This document shows positions 1-13,700 of a stretch of 64,000 bases of DNA, one piece after another. The translations under genes were made by a program, and so were the position numbers. Below the pieces are notes generated by a model. The model did not search any database and was not told where the DNA came from. It saw only the letters and a list, made by a program, of their open reading frames with translations. The DNA is from Stercorarius parasiticus (Eukaryota; Chordata; Aves; Charadriiformes; Stercorariidae), in contig VWZL01002557.1 of assembly GCA_013396915.1 (NCBI GenBank), positions 340,375 through 404,374 on the forward strand, in the 5' to 3' direction. Positions within the stretch are counted from its first letter, which is position 1; each line of letters starts with the position of its first letter.

Positions 1-677
<677 letters not shown>

Positions 678-3600
678 AACGTGTGCAGATGGACATCAAA
701 CAATCTTAGTACTGCACAGTATACATTTATATCAGTCTGTGACTGAAATATTTTTACTACAGTACAGCACTCAATTCAGATTTTTCAATGAACATCTAAT
801 TTGAAGGGAGAAAAGTCCCTTTTAAATGCTGCAAAAACTGCATTGAAAGGCGCTGTATCTCTTTGAAAGTCTGACTTAGGCTATGCACTATAATACATTT
901 TTAAAAACAATGAAACAGGACAGAAAAAATAGCATTTTTAAAAGTACAGAACTCAAGCTTTCTAATTGGCTACTGATGCCTAGTTTAGTGGCCAGTGAAT
1001 TAATACGGAGTTATATTGGCAACTATTCAGTTAAGTTTAACTGTCTCCTGTTTGAAATGTGTATATAGAACAGTGAATATTTTCTACCTTTAAGTTATAG
1101 GCAGATATACATTCCCCTTAAAAGTAACTGGTCAAGTTTTCATCTATAAACTTTGCAGTAAGGTCAACCTTTTGCTTAGGAAATAGTGTACAAACTTGTA
1201 AATCATAATTTAAGGACTTTTTTTTTTTCCTTGTTTCTGACTTTTTGGTGCTTTAAATGGTGAGAGCTATGTTCATAATGGATCAGTGACCCATCTTTTC
1301 AGGAGGAGTATTGTTGGAAATAAGGGTTTTTTTCTTAATTTTCACGAATGACCAAAATGGCCCCCAGAGGCATTTGAAGGTTTTTGTTAGCAGGGGCCTT
1401 TCCCCCCCGATATTCAATTTGCAGCTGTAGACACTGCAGTGATTCCACTAAAGCTTTGAAGGCCCCTGGATGTTTGTAAGCTGAAAGACAGGCTTGTGTT
1501 AGGAGATCAAGTGCGGGGGAGAGATGCTCGTTGAAGCCTCTGATGCATCATCTTGTGCAGGATCTGCCTTTGTGCTTGCTGAATAAGAATCGTAGTTTTA
1601 GAGCTACTTGGGCTGTTTTTATGCCTTGAGCTGAGCAGAGCAGGGCTGTCTTAACACCAGAAATTTTCTATTTTCTCAATTCTTCCATACCTTTCTGAAG
1701 AGATGCAGTTCATCTTCACCTGTATTTGTTTACTGACTGTCCTCACTCCAGTTAGGATCATAGTTTTAATGTTTTACACGTGAAGTCCAGACTTTCAAGT
1801 CAACAAATGGTAATCTTCTGGGTATGGGATGTTCTGGTCGACTGAATTTTGCAGCACTGTACGCTGGTATATATCCAGTGGTAGTAAGCACTAATCTTGC
1901 CAAATCAATCTCTAGGTTTTTTTGGTCCGTATATCAAGTTATTAGAGATTTGCTCAACAAAGACCGAGCTGATGGGTGAAATAGCTTAACATCATGAGAC
2001 ACTGGCAGTTGTCACACCAGTCCCATACTGTACATAATCTAGTCTTGTATGGTAGATATTACCCTGTAGAATGAAACTTAGTTTTCACTTAATTTTACTG
2101 GAATACTTAACGCATTAAACTGTATAAAGCTTTGCAGATACACCTGACTTATGGAAACTAACAAAACCTGTTACTGATTGCATTACTGTGAACACTGTTT
2201 ACTTGTGTAGCTATTTTTTTGTGGGGGGAAACCGTTGTTTGTTAAGCAGCTATTAGAGATGCAGAGCGCCAAGGTTAAGCTAGATGATGGATATAACAAA
2301 ATTATTTGTTCCCACTTATTCCCAATCGTTCTGTTCTCTACTTTGAGGCATTTGTGGTATGGAGGTCTTAAAGTTTATCCATAACAAACAAGCTATCAGT
2401 AGCCCCCCCCAACTACAGCAGTGGTCTGGCTTTCCTTCACCCAGGCTGGTTATTCTAACACGAAACTTTTAACAGTTGTGGGTTATTTTCTTTTTTAATT
2501 CTTTCTTTGGCTTTTTCCAGTCGGTTGATGTCTAAAAACCATGTATAACTTTTAGTTTGTGAGAAACTGTATGGTTAATGTAACTTTGTTTAATAACAAA
2601 CTGCAGAAACAAAACTGGAATAGCTCTAATTTCTTCATATATAACTGGTCAGCTTTTCCTCTGTTCTGACGCTTGTCTTGTTAAATCTCATCGAAAGCTT
2701 CTCCCGGATGAAGTGGAAAGTGGTGCGTTTTTGTGGCATGACTAGCATTTTTCTCCATGAGAAGTGCAGTATTACAGTCCTGGTTGAGAAGTTCACTGTA
2801 CTTCTAGAACGCTACATTAATTTCATATAGTATTTGGGCAAAGATTGAGCATAGATTACTTGAATTTTCACTAGCTTGGGTTTTTTTTCCATTAAAAAAT
2901 AAACATGTTTTTTAAGGGGTTTAATATAAAATTAGTATAGAACTATTTCACTTTGTTTTTATGAACATGCCACATTGATAAGCAGCTTTAATCTGTAAAG
3001 TTTTTGGTAACTGCAAGAAAATATTCGAAAGCTATGCATTTTAGAGAAAGCATAAAGGTAGTGATAATGGTACTTCTAAGGATCTTTATATTAGTGTATA
3101 TAAAATAGTTTGCATATACAAATATAATATATAATCTGTTTGAAATATTCTTGAATGGTAGGGGCTGTGAAACATATTATAATTTATGGAAATATTGTAC
3201 ACAGTAAACAGACCTCTCAGTACACGAATGAACTTTTGTCATATGCATGAGAAATGTCTTATTTGGTGACTACTAATGAATGGGATTTTGTTAACCCATT
3301 TTTGTTAGATAACCACTTTAACAAATACTATTAAATGCCACTTTGATCAGTTTGCTTTAGTGTAAAAATACATATTTTGTTCCACTTAATTTAGAACAAT
3401 ATGAAGATGACTTTTGTAAGAAGACTTGTTCCAATCTCAGCGGTGGCAAACAAATCTGGTAATTAAACATGGTACACTACGCTCATTCCTCCCCCAGCCT
3501 TTCCTTTGTTGGAAGCAAATAAGATTTTTTTCAGTAATGCTATGGACACAAAGCAGTTGGGTTGTAAAATAACCTGTCTCACATGCCTCTGCAGCAAGGC

Positions 3601-4315
3601 TGTATATCCAGTGTGTTTTGATTAGGCTACAGATCTCTTTCCTTTTCCAAAACCTGTCACCTCCCTCAGAACTGTCGTCTTGGCTGTTACTGTGTTTCTT
3701 TTCTGCCTGTCAAATCTAAGCTGAGCTGTGGTTGCTTCTCTTGTGCAATGGAGTCGTTTTGGAAGGGTGAGGGGTAACGGGTTTCCATGAAGATGAAGTA
3801 CTGGTGGTACTTTCTGAGAAATACTCACTGAACTGTTTAATTTTATATAGCTGGAAAACCAGAGGCTGCCGCACAGAAACTAACAGCCGAATTTTGAGTA
3901 AAGCATTTCCTCAAGACTTTTGAAGAGGCAGACTTAGACAGCTTGAAACCAGGTGAAGCACCTCTCTCTCTTTAAGACAATTTCATTGAAATGCTTTCAG
4001 CTCCTTCCACCCACATGAAAAGAAAAATTGAAATGAACGTGGAGAGCACTTATGTAGCATTTAAGATGTGTGAAATTACCTGGAAAGAATTCTGTCTCCT
4101 TTCCACTCCTTGTACATACAGGGGAAGCCATTACCTTATTCTAGGATGATTTTACTGTTTTTAATTTGTAAAACTTATGCTTTGTATGCTTGAGTATAAG
4201 CTTGAAAGCATTACTTAAAATCCTTGATTAGTAGATGAGTGTTGCTCGACTTATTTCAAATCACTTTCTGTCCAAGTTCGTTACAAAGCTTATTAAATTG
4301 AGTTGGAGCGTGATC
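678..4315 (+). other. GID8: Probable GID8 3' UTR
   Basis: After the GID8 stop there is about 3.6 kb of AT-rich, CpG-poor sequence without credible open frames, unlike the GC-rich DNA further on. It contains many ATTTA pentamers and T-runs typical of a long vertebrate 3' UTR. Candidate poly(A) signals are AATAAA at 2898-2903 and ATTAAA at 4292-4297, the latter followed by a GT-rich stretch. The composition changes towards GC-rich soon after 4320, so I place the main end near 4315. The end is inferred; an even longer form could use AATAAA at 5597-5602. Confidence 0.55.
4292..4297 (+). terminator. Candidate GID8 poly(A) signal (ATTAAA)
   Basis: ATTAAA followed within 30 bases by a GT-rich tract (GTGATCCCTGTGTGTC), the usual arrangement of signal and downstream element. 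It lies where AT-rich UTR-like sequence gives way to GC-richer DNA. Upstream AATAAA at 2898 could serve a shorter isoform. Confidence 0.35.
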
Positions 4316-7129
4316 CCTGTGTGTCTTATCTTCACGGGTAATGGGGCCTCCTGCTGTTAAGCAGCCTTGAGATACCTCAAAGAATATAAAAGGATACAGA
4401 GTCATATTTTGCCCGAAATCTGCCTTTAGGCTACAGCAGGTTGAGACGGGTCTGACCTGCGCTGTCGGTCTCTTCCATCCAGCACCAATGTCACCGGTCA
4501 GTATTTGTTTCTGCTATAATTTTCTGGAGGAAAAGGGCCGAGGAGTGTTGATGGCTGTTGCGGAGCCGCGATGTCCCCAGCCCTGCTCCTCAGCTGTGCC
4601 CAGACAAAACGCAGCTTCACCCTCAAAAGGATTTGTATTTCTCAAGGGACACATTTAGGTGCTAGAAACTGTTTTTATTCCTTTCCTCTCCCCTCCTGCC
4701 TTCATGTAATTACAATAAGGACAAGATTGGCCAAAGTGCTGCTGATACCATCAGACACCTCAGAACCAGAGAGTCCCTTGCGTTCTCCATCACGCTCCGT
4801 GCGTGAAATGGGGATTCCAGCAATCTGCTGCTGCCTTACACCCACCCGGAGCAGTTCCTGCACAGGAGCTGCTGTTCGCTTCAGAGCAGTCTCCATTTAT
4901 CAACTTCCCTGATCATTTGCTTATTTTTCAGCATTTTACTGTCTGCAGCGGTTTTGCGAAGTCACATTAGTTAGCACTGGAAACCACGCGCATTTTCTTC
5001 AGACCATGGCTGAGTTGCGTTGAGGCTGTTCTTGGTCAGCGGGGACCTTCCAAGCTGCGGTTAGACTGTCCTTTCAGACACAACAACTGCCCTTTATGGA
5101 ACGCGTGCGCCCATTTCTCTTCTCACACCCCTTTGGGATTTGGTCTGGATCTGTGCTTAACTCCATAAAACCATTGTCTGGATAAACTTCAATGATGGTA
5201 AATGTCAGCTCAAATATTGACCCAATAATCTTTGGTTTAATCTTCCGACAGACTAAGCTGAACACCGTAAAAATGAGAGATCGGTGTTCTTGCACCAGGT
5301 TATTTTCTTTAGTCAGCACCTGTCTTCTGAACCGATTCCATTTGCCATTTCGTCAGCTTGGTGGGAGGCTTGCTTCCAGAAAATTCTGCAGCAGTAAAAG
5401 GAGTGATGTCGGTGTTTTTGCTTTTTAAACTTATTTATTTGCGTGTGATGGATGTTACACTCGGCCACTTTTTTAACTGCAGCTATTTTTGATAGTGAAG
5501 CTAGCTTCTTACATGAGACGGGCGTTAGTCAAAGAAGCTATTCATTGCGGAGGTGATGTTGAGCGGTACAAGGAGTGGACCTGGAAGGGTACAACAAATA
5601 AAGAAAACTCTGTGCGACATGTTTAATTTCTAAATTGAATCATTATTTTAGTAAGTTAGTAGCCAATGTTGCAGTGTCTGGTGGAGGTTGTTGCATCCCA
5701 CAGCACTGACACTTGTATTAAATCATACAGGAGCATGAGTTAATAAGTATTCTGTACCTGTGATTACGGTAGCATGCCCAAAACCTCTTTCTGAGCTTTT
5801 TACGTGGATTTCGCTTTAGTTACATCAGCAGTCATCTCCCCTCCTGCATCAAATTAACTCCAAACACACACACTATTTAAAAAAAACACTGAACAATGGT
5901 TTTGATTTTTGGCTGCATTTTACCATGACTTGGCTCCCTCTTCTGGCAATGGGCTCAGTAGCAGAATGAATAAAAATATTTTATAGTTTCCAGTTTCCTG
6001 CCCAAATAAAGGGAGGAAAAGCTACGACGGGATGAAGGCTGAGCCTGTGGTTACTACACATGGTTCCCCTGTTTCCACTTGTACCGAAGCTGCTTGTATT
6101 TGGTTTCTGTGTTGTTAGCGGGTCTGTGCAATGTGTGTGACTCTGCCACGGGCCTTTGGGGGGAGATCTCTCCTCTGAGGAAGAAATGCTGAAGCAAATG
6201 ACAGAGTATGATTTTATGATTTGTAATTTATTTTTTTTTTAATTTTGTCAGCCGTGGCAACCTCTCCCTTCTGGAGTTGTTTCTGTGGCGTGTGAGGAGC
6301 CTTTTGCTACTTCACTGACTAAGGTTTAGCTTAATAATACTGTTACCCCTCTTGATTTAAGTAGCCAACGGCTCTTCAGGGACCTGCAGAGTATTCATGT
6401 TCGGAGAAGAATGGGTGAGTTTGCTAAACATTGGTCTGCTACAGGCTTAATTTTAATAATCACTTTACAGGCAGCTGTCTGCAGGAGCAGCAGAGGAGAG
6501 ATGCCTGCCCCACACCTTGTACTTTTTGGTGCAGCCCAGCAGCTCAGGTGCCTTTCCCAAGGGCCATGTACGACCTTGGCCAGGCGGCGCAGGAGCTTCT
6601 CCATCCTTCCCTGGCCTGAAGCTTTACCGTGCTTGCATCCAAGCTGCTCTCGGCCCCTGAATACGGTCTTCACAAAGCTCCTCCGCCTGCTCATTCAGGT
6701 TCCTGAAGCGAGTCATGAGTCCTCTTGTGTTGGACTGAGATAACCATGATTTTAATTATCTTCTTCCGTAAAGGAGTCTGATTATCTCAGATCTTACTAC
6801 AGCAAGGCAACAGCTCTATCCAACAGAGTTAGATCAGCCTGTAACAGTGCTGATTCCTGTTTATTTTTGCATTAAATTCTTTGGATGGGAATATCTTATT
6901 CAGTTCTAATCCTTAAAAAGCAGAGGCAGAGACTTTTCTGCTGTCAAAACCATGAAAGCTGGAGGAGCAGGGTCTATCTCACCAACGGTAACGTTGCGTT
7001 TTCCAGGTATCAGAAGGAGAGGAGAGACCCTGTTTAGCCCCCTATGTAGCCCCGCTCGGATGGGGATGTAAATATTTACCGGAGGAGGAGAAAAAATAGA
7101 AAAAGAGTTAAAAAAAACCCCACGTTTGT
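4316..7129. other. Intergenic region between GID8 and SLC17A9
   Basis: No exon of a known gene is recognisable here. The stretch holds an AATAAA at 5597-5602, which might end a long GID8 transcript, and a CTCF-like word at 5932-5947. A minus-strand open frame at 5074-5357 looks protein-like but matches nothing I know (see findings). The remainder is unremarkable mixed-composition DNA. Confidence 0.6.
5932..5947 (-). promoter_or_regulatory. CTCF-like motif
   Basis: On the minus strand this reads GCCAGAAGAGGGAGCC, close to the CTCF core (CCASYAGRKGGCRS), with a mismatch at the fourth core base. It sits between two genes with different roles, a position where insulators occur. A single short motif match is weak evidence. 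Confidence 0.25.
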
Positions 7130-7750
7130 GGGTGATGGATGGAGAAAACACCACCAGCACCGGCCGAGCGCCTTCCCCGCCCGCGCACTCTCCGGGGCCA
7201 CGGGTTCGAGGCTGCCCGGGGCCGGGTACCGGCAGCGGCGGCGGCCTCCCGCCCCCGGGACTTCCCGGAACGGGGCGGCGNAGCGCCGAGCACAGCCCCG
7301 GCGCCGCCCAGCGCGACGGCATGAGGAGGGATGGCGGCGGGGACCCGTACTGGTCCAGGTAAGGCTGGACCCGCTCCTGGGAAAGCCGCTCCCCTGCTTG
7401 CAGCGCTCGCCCGGGGACCCCCCCACATCCCCCGGGACCCGCCGCAGCCGCCTCCTGATGCCGCTCCTGGAAAAGACGCCGCTTGGGGATGGAGGGGGTC
7501 GGGCAGCCCGGGCTCTTCCCGCAGAGGCGGTGTCGGGTGGGGAGTCCCGCGGGGTCAGCGACCGCGATGTCGCCGGTGCCGGACCCCCCGCGCCCCGGCC
7601 ACGGTGCTGCCCGCCGGGGGAGCGGGAGGACGGTGCGGGGGACACGGTGCCAGCGCCCCGGGCAGCCCCCGCCGGCTCCCTCCGCCGGGCTCCCGCGGAG
7701 ACGGGAGAGGAAAGGGAGAAGATACGGAGTTACTGTGAAACACCGCGGGG
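7130..7750 (+). promoter_or_regulatory. SLC17A9: CpG-island promoter of SLC17A9
   Basis: About 600 bases are strikingly rich in G, C and CpG compared with both flanks, and surround the first coding exon. Visible elements include a STAT/ETS-like palindrome TTCCCGGAA at 7262-7270 and a GC box GGGGCGG at 7272-7278, just upstream of the ATG at 7321. No TATA box lies at a useful distance. The transcription start is not determinable but is likely between about 7150 and 7320. One undetermined base (N) is at 7281. Several long overlapping open frames here are a by-product of few stop codons in GC-rich DNA. Confidence 0.7.
7321..7358 (+). CDS. SLC17A9: SLC17A9 coding exon 1 (residues 1-12 and part of 13)
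   Basis: ATG in context GGCATGA opens [12 protein letters not shown], then a consensus donor (AG before gtaagg). The phase joins exactly to exon 2, making Arg13. Human VNUT also starts with a short, poorly conserved cytosolic tail of similar length, rich in Arg and Asp, so this start fits. The tail sequence itself is not alignable, and an alternative upstream first exon cannot be excluded. Confidence 0.72.
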
Positions 7751-10700
7751 TGGTGGTGGGGGAGGCAAAAAGGCTATTTGGCTTATTTCTGGCCTGTAGT
7801 CAGTTATTTAAACATGCCGTTGAAACCACTATGAGGTTGTTATCGAAGTGTTCCAGCAGGAATGTTTGTACTGGTGATAGAAATTAATAAAGATAACGTC
7901 TGGAATAGGAGCTGGGCAGCAGCTAGACAGCGCGAACCGTTCAAGTTAAGCAATTAAGATAGTTAAAAACACTATTAAGCCGTTAAAAGCGCTATTAAGC
8001 CCGAGCTGTCCTCTTTTAACAGTAGGGGCACAAGCAAACACAGGGTGGTTTTGTGTATGCAGCAGGGGCTACGAGCCAAGGAGCCAGCTGGGCTACCTGC
8101 GGCCGCGCTGCTCCGCTCTGCCGCCCCGGGAAAGTCAGCCAGCACCTCCGCCTCAGGATCCGCCGCTTCTCTCCGCCAAGGCGGGGTGAGATGGTGATTC
8201 ACAAGTGCCATGTGGCAGCGGGAAGTGATGGTCAGAGGCTTTTTCAAACTGGCAGCCCCTGGACTCCACCGTGTTGTCACTGTGCTTTTGAAATTTGGTT
8301 CGGTTTAAGGCCACCACGAAGAGGAACTAACGCCTGGCTGCTGCGGCGGCGGCCTGTCCCACCGGCTCCCTTTCACCTTCGGGGCCGGTGTCACCCCGTG
8401 GCGAGCTCGCCCTGGCAGGAGAGTGGAGGGGCAGCCATGGGGACAGGTGCCAACGGTGCCAACACGCAGGAACGTGTGGCCAAGGGGAGGAATTGCCCCG
8501 TCCAGCAGCAATTAGTCGCTGTCTAAGTTGGGGTTTATCATCAATCGCTTCCTGCAGCGGCAGCAGGCCGATAGCTGACGTTAACTGCCCTCTGAGGAGG
8601 CTTCTCCTGCGGTCAGAGACCTGGAAGTCTGATCAAACCCACAATCAGGTCAAGAGTAGGGGGGGGAAGGTCTCAAAAGCAGATCTTTGGCAGTAGGGTT
8701 GTTTAACATTTGAAGATTCTCTCCCCGAAAAGCAATTGGGAAAATTCCTTCTCTCTGTCTCCCTTTTTCTAACTTTTCCCTAAGTCTTTGTGAGAATGGG
8801 AGTGGTGGGAGAGGAAGACCCTCGCGCCGAATTTTCATGAAACAAGTTTCTGCGTGTTTTTCCTCTAGAAAAAATTAAATACATTCGGCCACAACAAACC
8901 CCCTCAGTTTCCCAAATCTCTGAGAAAAATGCAAACCATCGACAACAGTTTCCAAAGCGGTGGTTTATTGATCAAGGCGGATGCATTTTGAAGCGACTCT
9001 GACCATCTTAAGTGCTGCTGGTAATTGAAAGAATCCAGTTAATGGGAAGGAGCTGCGGGGTAACCAGTCAGATGGTTATCTATATTGCAGTAATTCCACA
9101 AGCACCGATCACCTCCCCGTCGCTTGGCATAGACGCACACGCGTGGCCGCAGCCCTTGTTTGGGGAAGGTTTATGGAGGATTTATGGTCTAATGTAAACA
9201 GGGTGGGAACGGGACGGGGTGGGGGGAGCAGAAAGGGGAGCGATCCACCAGCTCCCGCCAGCAGGTCGGTCCAGTTGTATAAAACGCCCCACCGGATGGT
9301 TTCAGATCAATTTGGCGGACAGTTTTCGACCAGCGTATGCAAATAAATAGCTCTCACCATTGCCAAGTAATGAGTTACTGCCACGGAGGGTTTTATCAAG
9401 TGGGGGAAGTGACATGGGTTCTCCTTTCGTGCTCCGACAAAAGACATGCCAGGCAGCCTTCCAAGATCCGTCTGCACCGTCAGTGCAAGGAAAGATAAAC
9501 AGTTATCTCGGCAGGTTTATTTTTCCATCTTTGTTCATGCTGCTGCTTCTTTTGTCCTCCCTTTTTTTCAGCTGGCTTTTCCTTCCTCTTCCACTGTTCT
9601 TGCCCTATGTTTTATCCTGCCTCTCCGGCTGCCTTTCCCAAACTTCTCTGCAGGTTTCCAGCGGCTCCGTTAGCACACATCTCCTCTTGCTCTTCCAAGA
9701 AAAACGCTTCAGGATTTCTGTCTGGGGCTTGAAAAAGCCCTCGCGTTTACGGAGCGCGTCTGGACCTTTAGGTAGCGCTTTTTTATGGAGATCTTAACAC
9801 GCCAAAGCCGGATCCCTCGGGCAGTAGGTGTGCGTTAGCAGCTCTGGTTTGACTGGGGGGAGACCGAAGCGCTGAGAAGAGAAATCTGCTGCTAAAGGTC
9901 GCGCACAAAGCCACGGGCAGGTCCAGCAGGAGCCGTGGGGGTCACAATTTGGATGGTGCCTCCAGCAGAGAAACACAACACGGAAAAGTCAGCGTGTCCT
10001 GGGAAGCGGACGACTCCCGAAACCGCTCTGCATCTCCCAGCCTCTGGCTGCACCTGAAGGCAAGGGATTATTCCAGCAGTTTCTTTAAGCTCCGGAGATA
10101 AAAGGGGTTGTACCACCGGCCACAAGCTGCTCTCCAGCCGCCTGAGCCCACTCTTTGCCCGCGGTCACGTTGTTTTTCTGAGCTCTGTGCCCTCATCTTT
10201 TGTCAACACCATGTTGCAGCTTTAATTGCGTTTACTCATTATTTTTTTTTTGGTGGTTGGGTTTTTTCATTGTACAAGTTTTCCTTGTACAAGTTCCTCA
10301 CCCTGGTTTTAAGCGTGACCTTGCTGAGAACTTTTTTTCACGTGGAAAATGTAGGCAAGAGACGCGGTTTCATTCCTGGCTGATGCACGTCTTGCCCTTG
10401 GCTGGGCGCGCAAAGCACGCCTGCGCTTTATTATGATGTTTCCCCACCGCCTCCACCTGGACGTAACAACTATTTCCAGCTCATACGAGCTGCCGAAGTC
10501 TAATTTCATCTTTGCTTTTGCCGAAAGCGAGAAGCGGAGAGAGGGAATAAACCCCGAGCCGCGCTCGCTGAACACCACTTTGTTGCCATCTGCGGAAGGA
10601 GTTTGGGCACGGGGGGCTGACAGGAAACCAGCAGCTTTCCCAGGAAAAAAAAGCCCTGTGTCCTCCGTGCTGGTGGGTCGGAAAAAAACCAACCAGCCCT

Positions 10701-13700
10701 CCTCTAAACCCCAAAGCTACTTTTGACAGCGACGAGTCATTAGCTTGGAGCCGGTTTGGTTTGCAGCACGATGAAATCAGCTCAAGGGGTGGTGGTGGTG
10801 GTGGGGGGTGGCGGAAAACCCCAAACCTCTCTCTTGACAGGCGTGTTGGATTTTCAAGGGAAGGAGAAATTGTTGTTGAGAAAAACAAAGAGAGAGAGAG
10901 AGGAGCCAGAGGACTGTCAAAGCCGGTTAAAAATAACTACCTGGGTATTATCTGCTGGCCCAGGAGTGTCGGCAGCACCGCCGTGTTTGCGCCGCCGCCG
11001 TCAGGTGGTGGATCGCTTGGTGGATCACATAATTTACAGTGAATCACTGTAAATGAAAGCCGTGGGCAGGTGAGCTGGAAAAGAGGTTTTTGAAGGGGGA
11101 TGCTGCCGTGGGGCAGGGGACTGGGCCCCGGGGAGGTGAATGTCCCCAGGCTGCAGGGCGGGAGGCGTAGGGGGGGACCGCAGGCACTGGGGACGTTCCC
11201 CTGGGAGGTGGCCCAGTGCCACCAGGGTTTGGTTTGGGGCTGGTGGCCCTCCAGCCTGGCTGGGAGCTGGGTGCCACCTCAGGGGCTCGTCTCCAGCCTG
11301 CTCATCCTGGGGTTCTCGCAGGATGGGGGGTGTCCACTGCGGGCTGGGGGCGCTGGAGGTGGCTCCGGCTGATGTACCCTCTGTGCATCTCCCACAGAGC
11401 TGGTTTTAGTCTCCTTTTAGAGAGGGAAACTGAGGTAGCGATGCCCGGGGGTGGGCAGTATGCCCTGGCAATGCTACCTGGGCCCGCCTTGGCCACGGCG
11501 TGGCTCCGATGCGGATCAGGAGCTGCCGCTCCTGGTTCTTCTCCCACTTCCAGTTATAGAAAACACTCACAAAACCTCGGAGACGGCTTCTGGCCAAGAG
11601 CGGTTGCTGGGACACGCTGTTGGTAGCCTCGCTGTCTAACACAGCTCTCTTACCACCTGAAAATGCCTGACGGTCCGGGCTCGTGCCGTGCAGGAGGTGC
11701 TAAACTGCAATCTAATGGATGGCCTGAACTCCAGCCCGTCCGTTTGAACAGGGACCTGCAGTGTCTGCGAACAGACAGACCTGCAGACGGGGGGGAAAGG
11801 AGGGAGGCAAGTCAAGAGAAATAAAGTTGAATAAATATTTGCTCTGTGGTATCTACTGGAGAAATTCCTCCAGCAGGAAAACACACTGCAAATAAAGATA
11901 CCCTATGCTGCTGGCTCTCCTTCCGCCGCGGGACAGCTCGGCGTGGTTTTGCCCCTTTGGGGCTCTCAGGCATCCTTAAAAATCGCTCTCGATCACAGTG
12001 CCCCAGGCAGGGGACCCGTGTGGTTGGTGGGAGCTGGGTCCCAGGGGAATCGCTGGATGCGGCGAAGCCAAGCTGTGTGTGGAGGAGGAGAACCAAGGGA
12101 GGTGGGGCAGGGCTGCTCAAACGTGGGGCTGGTGCCCTGCAAAAAGCCGCCCAGGAAGAGTCATTAGAGGGCTCGAGCTAATTATAGCCTGTCTGGGTGG
12201 TGGTTGGAGGTTTATGAAATAGGAAGTGTTTTCTAGCTGCCTGGCTGCCCGGCTGGGTGAGGAGGGTCTCGGTGACATGCAGAAGGGGATGCACCTGCAG
12301 CGCCTGTTTGTTGTAAGCAGAAAGGCATGACAGGGCCGGAGAGCACGGGCTGGGCAGCCAGGAGCCGCCGCCGTCACGCGGCACCCAATTAAGTCAATTA
12401 GGTGGCTCCAGACAAGCTCAGGTGATTCACCTGGCGAGGGTTTGGAGGTGGCCGTCCCCTCTGGTGGAGGTTTCTGCCCCGTGGAGCCGGGGCTCAGCTG
12501 GGACCCACACCGGGCTGTGGGGAGATGCTCGGTCTGGCCGCTGAGACGGGCACGGTGGCACCGGTGACACCAATGGCTCTGACTGCCTTCGGTTCGGGTG
12601 TGCTGTACTCTGACTCGGTTTGGTTATCTCCAGATCAGATTCTCTCTGCCTCCCTCAACAGCAAAGCCATTAATTTGTTAACGCTGGCAAAGCCCCGCTT
12701 CTCGGATGGCTGGTGTTACCTACAAAAACTATTCGAGTTGTCATTATTCCTTAGTTTTTAAAGGAGAGTTTTATTTTTTCGCCTCTCTGCTGGCTGAGGT
12801 TTCTCCTGTAACCTTTGCTGCTGTTGTTGCACACTGAGCAGAACATTGACTCACCGGCAGCTTCTGTGATAACTATAATTAGGAGAAAATGCATTTACAA
12901 AGCTCTTTCCTCTGATGCAAGCACATCATTGTCCTTGCAGAGAAATAATTCTTGCCGTGCTTCCAGGTGGGTGTGGGCAGCTAGTGATTACATTTAGCAC
13001 TCATATTATTTGAATGGCTTTTCCTAGCTGGATATGCTACCTATGGAGCGAGCGGTAGACTGAAGCCGTCTTTATACTCCCCGCTTGTTTTCAGTGTAAG
13101 TCTCTACCGATGCATTTAAACATATAGGAAAAGAATATAAATGTACAGAATGGAGTAGCAATCAAAGAAAGCATTGAGAGTGTGTCATACACCTGGAGGC
13201 TTATTTAGTGCTTTTGAAAAAGAATAAAAGTCAAGAGAAAATAACTCACTGGAGTTTTGTCAAAACATCAGCTGGGGAGGAGGGAGAACGTCTCTGCCTG
13301 GCATCCCCGGCTGCGCTTTGGATGGTGTCTTGCTCTTGCAGGGACCCGTGTGGCACTTTGAGCCCCGCTCTCGGGCAGGTGGGACTTGCTGCCTGGCCGA
13401 CCCGGCACGGCTGGCCTGCCTGCCCCCCCGCCACCCCCAAATCCCCTCCTGTCCCCCCAGCACCGGGGCCGGGGGCTTGGATGACTCTGCCGGGGCTCGG
13501 AGGAAGGCTGGGAGCCCACAGCATCCCGTCCCGCCCCTCTGCCCTGACGCCAGAGCCCCTCATCGCGTCTTTGGGTCCAATCCATTAGTACCAAACGTGC
13601 TCTCCTCGCCCCCGTCTCCCTCGGACACTGGCATTGCTGCGCGTGGGCTTTGCTTTTCCTACTTGCAAACACCCACTGGAGGGAACAGACCTTGGCAATA

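Noticed and set aside
883..1068. 61-codon open frame after GID8
   Set aside because: Lies in the AT-rich GID8 3' UTR, with no similarity and no coding bias.
7126..7799. Several overlapping open frames of 78-223 codons on both strands
   Set aside because: They lie in the CpG island, where few stop codons occur. Composition is Pro/Arg/Gly/Ala only, and the true coding exon there is the 38-base piece at 7321.
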